A stretch of 9,597 nucleotides of DNA, taken from positions 1 through 9,597 of the forward strand of contig JAZFTT010000182.1 of the NCBI GenBank assembly GCA_036446835.1, read 5' to 3'. The position numbers and the translations under genes are program-made. Within the stretch, counting starts at the first letter, position 1. Every line of letters starts with the position of its first letter. The notes under the pieces were generated by a model. The model had not been told where the DNA came from and did not search any database. It saw only the letters and a list, made by a program, of their open reading frames with translations. Source of the stretch: SZUA-217 sp036446835. Lineage in GTDB: Bacteria > Actinomycetota > Acidimicrobiia > Spongiisociales > ZC4RG35. Positions 6,218 through 9,597 of the stretch are shown in pieces.

Positions 6218-6509
6218 CTCCGACCTCCAGGATGGCGATTTTCCCGTCACCGATCTCACCGGTGCGGGCGGCTTCCACGATGGCTTCGACGGCCGGCCCC
6301 ACCAGTTCGTCGGGAACCAGGATCTCGAGTCTCACTTTGGGGACGAAGTTGACCTCGTATTCGGCGCCACGATAGACCTCGGTTTGACCGGACTGCCGGC
6401 CAAAGCCTGAGATATCGCCCACCGACATCCCGGACACTCCGACGCTTTTGAGGGCATCGCCGACTTCGTCGAGTTTGAAGGGCTTGATAAATGCGAGTAT
6501 TAGTTTCAT
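6171..6509 (-). CDS. glnK: Nitrogen regulatory protein PII (GlnK/GlnB)
   Basis: A complete 112-aa PII protein, the usual family length. The first PII signature YRGAEY is at 46-51, with the modifiable Tyr51 at its end; EYEVNFVPK in the T-loop is GlnK-like. The second signature, TGEIGDGKIAILEVGDVVRI, is at 83-102. PII forms a trimer that binds ATP/ADP and 2-oxoglutarate and reports nitrogen and energy status. Unmodified GlnK plugs the cytoplasmic mouths of Amt; modification of Tyr51 by GlnD releases it. Placement directly after amt (24-nt gap) and before glnD (47-nt overlap) fits this. The ATG has AAAGGAG about 6 nt upstream. I use glnK rather than glnB because of the linkage to amt. Confidence 0.97.
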   Translation of the reverse strand: MKLILAFIKPFKLDEVGDALKSVGVSGMSVGDISGFGRQSGQTEVYRGAEYEVNFVPKVRLEILVPDELVGPAVEAIVEAARTGEIGDGKIAILEVGDVVRIRTGERGADAV

Positions 6510-6533
6510 TGAGGGCTCCTTTCTAATCCTCGC

Positions 6534-7931
6534 TCAGGATCCAGGTGTCGGTCCGGGGACACCGGCACCCGTCGGGACCGAACCTGTCACACCCGGATCG
6601 TGGCCGTAGCCGGGAGAACCATGCTCCATCACGTCGAGACCGCTGATCTCCTCTTCCGGGCTGACCCTGAGACCCATCGTCTTCTTGATGGCCAGAAAGA
6701 GAGCACCGGCGGTCACCGTCACGAAGACAAAGTGCACCAGGACGAAGAGCACCTGGGTACCCAACTGGTCGAATCCGCCGCCATAGAAGAGGCCTGCGTT
6801 TTCCCGCCCCAAGAAAGCGTCGTCGTACCTGGCGAAAAAGGCTATCGACAGAGTTCCGAAGGTCCCGGCCACGGCGTGGACAGAGATGGCGCCGACCGGG
6901 TCGTCGACCTTCATACGATCGAAGAACCTGACCGAGTACACCACGATGAGCCCACCGATTGCTCCTATCACTACGGCGGCCCATGTCTCCACAGCACGCA
7001 CTGGGGCCGTAATGGCAACCAAACCGGCGAGGAGGCCGTTCGCCGCGATCGAGACGTCGGGTTTGCCATCTCGAACCCAGTTGACCGTCATCGCGGTGAC
7101 TGCTCCCGCTGCGGCGGCAAGCAACGTCTTGAGCGCGATCGGCACTACAAACTCATCGGCTGCGAGCTCCGACCCCGGGTTGAATCCGAACCAGCCGATG
7201 AAGAGGATCAGTGCTCCGAGAACGACGAATGGCATGGAGTGGCCGGGAATCGCACGGACCTTCCCGTCTCGGCCATACCGACCGAGTCGGGGGCCGAGGA
7301 TGATGGCGCCCATCAGCGCCGCCCAGCCACCGGTTGCGTGGACGATGGTCGACCCTGCAAAGTCGGAGAAGGGGAATTCCAGTTGGGCAAGCCAGCCGCC
7401 ACCCCAGGTCCACCGGAGCACCACGGGATAGATGAGCGCCGTGATGAAGAAGCTGTACACGAAGTAGCTTCGGAAGCGGGTTCGCTCGGCCATCGCTCCC
7501 GAGACGATTGTTGCCGCGGTGGCTGCAAACGCTGCCTGGAAGAAGAAGAAGGTGGACGGCAACAGACCATCCGCGCTGGTGTCCTCGACCCCGGCGATGC
7601 CAAGGTCGAACCCAATCCACCCTCCGAGTAGCTCATCGCCTCCGAACGCGATGCCGAACCCAACTAAGGCGAAGGCCAGCACCCCGGCCGACATGTCCAT
7701 CAGGTTCTTCATCATGATGTTGGAAACGTTCTTCGAACGGGTCATTCCCGCCTCGACCAAGGCGAATCCGGCCTGCATCAAGAAAACCAGAACCCCGGCT
7801 ATGAACACCCACAGGTTGTCCAGCACGAACTGAGTGGCCGGCGCTAGCTCCTCCTGGGCCATGGCAGGGCTCGCCAGAACCACCACCAGCACCGTGGAGA
7901 GCGCTCCTGCTGTCAACAACTTTCTCTTCAC
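6534..7931 (-). CDS. amt: Ammonium transporter Amt
   Basis: Amt proteins are trimeric inner-membrane channels that carry ammonium into the cell. I set the start at GTG 7931 because GGAGGAGG lies 6 nt upstream and the product then opens with MKRKLLTAGALSTVLVVVLA-SPAMAQ, a normal cleavable signal peptide; the open frame upstream to 8300 is non-coding in character. The protein is 465 aa. Family signatures: MQAGFALVEAGMTRSKN (52-68) in the first core helix, the twin pore histidines His198 (STIVHATGG) and His352 (ISVHAVAG), GWFGFNPGS (246-254) and DPVGAISVHAVAG. The remaining sequence alternates hydrophobic helices as expected for eleven spans, followed by a short Gly/Pro-rich cytoplasmic tail ending PGPTPGS. 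First gene of the amt-glnK-glnD operon, so the products form a transporter, its inhibitor and the enzyme that controls the inhibitor. Confidence 0.97.
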   Translation of the reverse strand: MKRKLLTAGALSTVLVVVLASPAMAQEELAPATQFVLDNLWVFIAGVLVFLMQAGFALVEAGMTRSKNVSNIMMKNLMDMSAGVLAFALVGFGIAFGGDELLGGWIGFDLGIAGVEDTSADGLLPSTFFFFQAAFAATAATIVSGAMAERTRFRSYFVYSFFITALIYPVVLRWTWGGGWLAQLEFPFSDFAGSTIVHATGGWAALMGAIILGPRLGRYGRDGKVRAIPGHSMPFVVLGALILFIGWFGFNPGSELAADEFVVPIALKTLLAAAAGAVTAMTVNWVRDGKPDVSIAANGLLAGLVAITAPVRAVETWAAVVIGAIGGLIVVYSVRFFDRMKVDDPVGAISVHAVAGTFGTLSIAFFARYDDAFLGRENAGLFYGGGFDQLGTQVLFVLVHFVFVTVTAGALFLAIKKTMGLRVSPEEEISGLDVMEHGSPGYGHDPGVTGSVPTGAGVPGPTPGS

Positions 7932-8691
7932 TTCGGGCCTCCTCCAATGGCTTTCGACCGTCGACTGAAGGGCGGCAACGTAAGGGAAGAACGTTTCGAC
8001 ATTGTTTCCACTCGATAAACAGCCTGACAAGATGGCGTCGAGCCGACCCCTGACGCCACTGGATCCGCTATACGTCTGGCATGGACTTCCGACGCATGAA
8101 TTGCGTTTTCGCTTCTTGGCCGCGTGTATATAACCCACTAGGCCCACACCCTGGTGCGCGTCGACATCCACCGGGACCCAGGTTGCTCGTAGAACCCGTC
8201 GCGAAGGCCTCCCCGACATGTTCTCGATCCGAAACCTTCGTCCACGGCCCCCGGTGGTGTCATCCGGGTGTCCTCCCAGCGGGCCGCGAACACCCATCAC
8301 GAGGTCTCAATCGAACCCGGCGACCGAACACTGGAACACGCTTCGAGCCAAGACACGGGAAGCACTTTCCTCGCCTCAGAAAACCGGGAACGCCCCACAG
8401 GCCGTCCACCGATTTCCACGTGCACAAGAGACACGCTCCTGGCCCTCCCGTGGCCTCTCGCAACCACCTACCACCCCGCTTGGTCATTCGCGGACCGGCT
8501 CGAACGGCGGGTCAACGATCTGCGGTGTTTGGTCGGGTTCCATGGGGTCCGGCGCTAGCGGCGGGTTTCAAGGGGTCCAGTTCGCCCGATTGGTTGGCTC
8601 CCGGACACTCTTCCATCGGGTCTGCATGGTGTATGTGTGAGCCTTACGCGGTGCAGGCTTGATACGAGGAGAGAATTGACCGTGGGTAAAG
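7932..8691. other. Non-coding region upstream of amt
   Basis: About 760 bp without a gene I can support on either strand. Plus-strand frames of up to 193 codons exist but are Pro/Arg/Ser-rich, lack ribosome sites and look like GC-rich noise. On the minus strand, two ORFs of 19 and 75 codons overlap by ATGA near 8487, but neither has a ribosome site or a recognisable motif. The part nearest amt (7932-8060) carries possible regulatory elements listed separately; 8100-8640 shows nothing I can name. Confidence 0.5.
7993..8058 (-). promoter_or_regulatory. Candidate control region of the amt operon
   Basis: About 60-130 nt upstream of the amt start, read on the minus strand, are two GAAAC boxes exactly 6 nt apart (complements of 7993-7997 and 8004-8008), with GTTTA a further 7 nt away (8016-8020). 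This resembles, but does not match fully, the GTnAC-n6-GAAAC layout of actinobacterial GlnR boxes. TTGTCA (complement of 8025-8030) is a possible -35, without a convincing -10. Immediately upstream, TGGCGTC (8033-8039) and GACGCCA (8052-8058) form a perfect 7-bp dyad with a 12-nt centre, suitable for a dimeric regulator or a hairpin. Nitrogen control of this operon is expected; the exact sites are inference. Confidence 0.35.
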
Positions 8692-8719
8692 AAAAGGGCG
8701 CCTGACGAGGCGCCCTTTT
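8692..8719 (-). terminator. Strong Rho-independent terminator of the hdeD-like gene
   Basis: A perfect 11-bp inverted repeat, AAAAGGGCGCC (8692-8702) and GGCGCCCTTTT (8709-8719), with a 6-nt loop. It begins 19 nt beyond the stop of the minus-strand gene. On that strand the stem ends in CCCTTTT followed by CTTTA, a good U-tract. The A/T-flanked stem could also terminate plus-strand transcripts. Confidence 0.9.
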
Positions 8720-8738
8720 CACATAAGTTGTTTGGTAT

Positions 8739-9260
8739 CTACTTGTACTTGATCGCCAGGTAAATGCCGCTGACACCGTGAATCAGCAAGTTGATGGCAA
8801 ACAGGGTGATCAACAGCGACGCCGATAGGGATGCGTTGAAGATGAACAGGAGACCAATGGCCACACTGACAGCACCAAAGATCAAGGCACCGAAACCGCC
8901 CCCTCGAAAACTACCAAATATCGAAGCCACACCGATCAGCACTCCGATAATCCCGAGGATGATCGCAGTTGCGGAGGTGAGGAAATCGGTAGCACTGCTG
9001 GGGTCAGTCAGTACAAGAATACCGGCCACCAGACCGAGCACGCCAACAAAAAGCTTCCATCCCATGTCCTCGCGGTCAATGAAGACCGAGAACAGTATGA
9101 AGGCTCCCTGAATCAGCCACCAAAGCCCAAGAAGCACAACCAACAGGCTGAGAGCTTCCTCCCCTCGAATCAGTAGAACGATGCCAAATATGGCTGCTGT
9201 TAACCCTCCGAGAAGGAAGGCGTAGTTAATTACGCGCTCCGGCGTCTCTTCGACTGTCAT
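8739..9260 (-). CDS. HdeD/DUF308-like six-helix membrane protein
   Basis: A complete 173-aa, very hydrophobic protein with six predicted spans at about 12-32, 37-60, 69-86, 93-116, 122-142 and 147-169. The organisation as repeated two-helix units rich in Gly, Ile, Leu and Val, with 'GxxxxIxGIxLL', 'GLWWLIQGAF' and 'GLVAGILVLTDP' turns, fits the DUF308/HdeD family. HdeD is linked to acid resistance in E. coli; most family members, including actinobacterial ones, have no known activity, so I give no gene symbol. The ATG (complement of 9258-9260) has AAGGAG 5 nt upstream. It ends at its own terminator, so it is monocistronic and independent of the amt operon. Its promoter must lie within the 100 bp shared with the second IS110 start; no clear boxes are seen there. 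Confidence 0.88.
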   Translation of the reverse strand: MTVEETPERVINYAFLLGGLTAAIFGIVLLIRGEEALSLLVVLLGLWWLIQGAFILFSVFIDREDMGWKLFVGVLGLVAGILVLTDPSSATDFLTSATAIILGIIGVLIGVASIFGSFRGGGFGALIFGAVSVAIGLLFIFNASLSASLLITLFAINLLIHGVSGIYLAIKYK

Positions 9261-9332
9261 ATTTGCTCCTTACCAATGGACGTTTTTAACAACTTGCCCA
9301 CTGGTCAGACCGCGACCACGACATGACCGTTA

Positions 9333-9363
9333 CTTCGCCTGTAAGCAACAGAAAGGGGCGACG
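9333..9363 (+). repeat. 31-bp leader shared with the first IS110 copy
   Basis: Identical to the complement of 3474-3504 and, as there, directly before the transposase ATG, including the GAAAGGGG ribosome site. Upstream of 9333 the sequence no longer matches the first copy. Confidence 0.85.
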
Positions 9364-9597
9364 ATGAGAATCGTAGGAGTCACTGGTGGTGTCGACACTC
9401 ACGCTGACAACCATGTGGCGGCAGCCGTCGACCACGACGGCGGATTGCTAGGGGTTGAATCGTTCCCGCCGTCAGAAACCGGGTATGAGGACCTGTTGGT
9501 CTGGCTGGTCGGATTCGGTGAACTGGTCCGGGTGGGGTGTTGAGGGCACTGGGTCGTGGGGTGTCGGATTGTCCAGGTTCCTTCACAACCAAGAGGT
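9364..9597 (+). pseudogene. IS110-family transposase, 5' part, frameshifted (copy 2, partial)
   Basis: ATG 9364 opens a frame of 59 codons ending at TGA 9541-9543. It begins MRIVGVTGGVDTHADNHV and differs from copy 1 at 11 of the first 58 residues, so it is a diverged relative rather than a fresh duplicate. After the stop, homology continues in another frame to the window edge (GVEGTGSWGVGLSRFL). The break is explained by one extra G in the GGGG run at 9534-9537, where copy 1 has TTGG. Catalytic Asp11 is present, and the Glu of GVEGTG is in the shifted frame. The rest lies outside the window. It points away from copy 1. Only about 70 bp separate the shared leader from the hdeD-like gene, too short for the left end seen in copy 1, so this copy is probably 5'-truncated. 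Confidence 0.85.

Noticed and set aside
6600..7631. 343-codon plus-strand open frame
   Set aside because: It is fully antisense to amt, whose motifs are unmistakable; long antisense frames are common in high-GC genes.
7932..8300. Extension of the amt frame to an upstream ATG at 8300
   Set aside because: The GTG at 7931 has a strong ribosome site and a clean signal peptide; the upstream stretch has no membrane-protein character.
8260..8487. 75-aa minus-strand ORF with several Cys, ATGA-coupled to a 19-codon ORF
   Set aside because: No ribosome site for either ORF and no family resemblance; the Cys spacing does not fit a known zinc motif.
8081..8662. 193-codon plus-strand open frame upstream of amt
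   Set aside because: Arg/Pro/Ser-rich noise-like composition, no ribosome site, no recognisable motif, and other frames are open over the same stretch.
8676..8705. Nine-codon plus-strand ORF (TTG start after GAGGAG) ending in the terminator stem, like an attenuator leader peptide
   Set aside because: No plus-strand gene follows; downstream is antisense to the hdeD-like gene. The ribosome-like site is probably chance.
1..9597. CRISPR array or phage-defence operon
   Set aside because: No regularly spaced repeats with unique spacers, and no cas, restriction, toxin-antitoxin or similar genes are recognisable.

Overview
The window looks like a piece of a high-GC actinobacterial chromosome, probably a member of or near class Acidimicrobiia. 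The pointers are the amt-glnK-glnD gene order, Thr-rich linkers after the lipoprotein signals, GTG starts behind strong AGGAGG-type ribosome sites, a SHOCT-domain small protein and IS110 transposases of the Streptomyces/Mycobacterium type. The taxon is inferred from style and synteny, not from a marker gene.

Layout from left to right. 1-664: two minus-strand lipoprotein genes; the left one runs off the edge, and the right one has an intact signal peptide and ribosome site but appears frameshifted in a G run. 881-1447: a two-gene minus-strand unit, a SHOCT-domain membrane peptide followed after 2 nt by a Met/Cys-rich membrane-anchored peptide, with a GC-rich hairpin downstream. 1448-2439: about 1 kb without a credible gene. 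It holds a minus-strand remnant of a leucine-type tRNA lacking the 5' acceptor strand, bracketed by a 19-bp repeat pair and several short repeats, which looks like an old integration site. 2440-3473: an IS110 transposase gene with one frameshift, preceded at 3474-3660 by a hairpin-rich non-coding left end that is a candidate bridge RNA. 3681-3875: a tiny plus-strand glutaredoxin/thioredoxin-like gene broken by one TAG codon. 3914-7931: the intact nitrogen operon. 7932-8691: about 760 bp of non-coding sequence upstream of amt. 8692-9260: an HdeD/DUF308-like membrane protein gene and its strong terminator. 9364-9597: the start of a second, diverged, frameshifted IS110 transposase.

The core is the minus-strand operon amt -> glnK -> glnD. 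Amt conducts ammonium across the inner membrane. GlnK is the PII signal protein that docks on Amt when nitrogen is plentiful. GlnD is the nucleotidyltransferase/nucleotidyl-removing enzyme that modifies GlnK at Tyr51, which is present here. The 24-nt gap between amt and glnK and the 47-nt overlap of glnK with glnD argue for co-transcription and translational coupling.

The two IS110 copies point outward and bracket the nitrogen operon and the hdeD-like gene. Most of the accessory genes around the operon are broken while the operon is intact. Three of the four lesions are single-base changes in G/C runs, so sequencing error has to be excluded before they are called decay. I do not see a clear new multi-gene system. 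The observations most worth following are the candidate bridge RNA, the tRNA-Leu(AAG)-like remnant with its repeats, the TAG-interrupted redox peptide and the Met-rich SHOCT pair.
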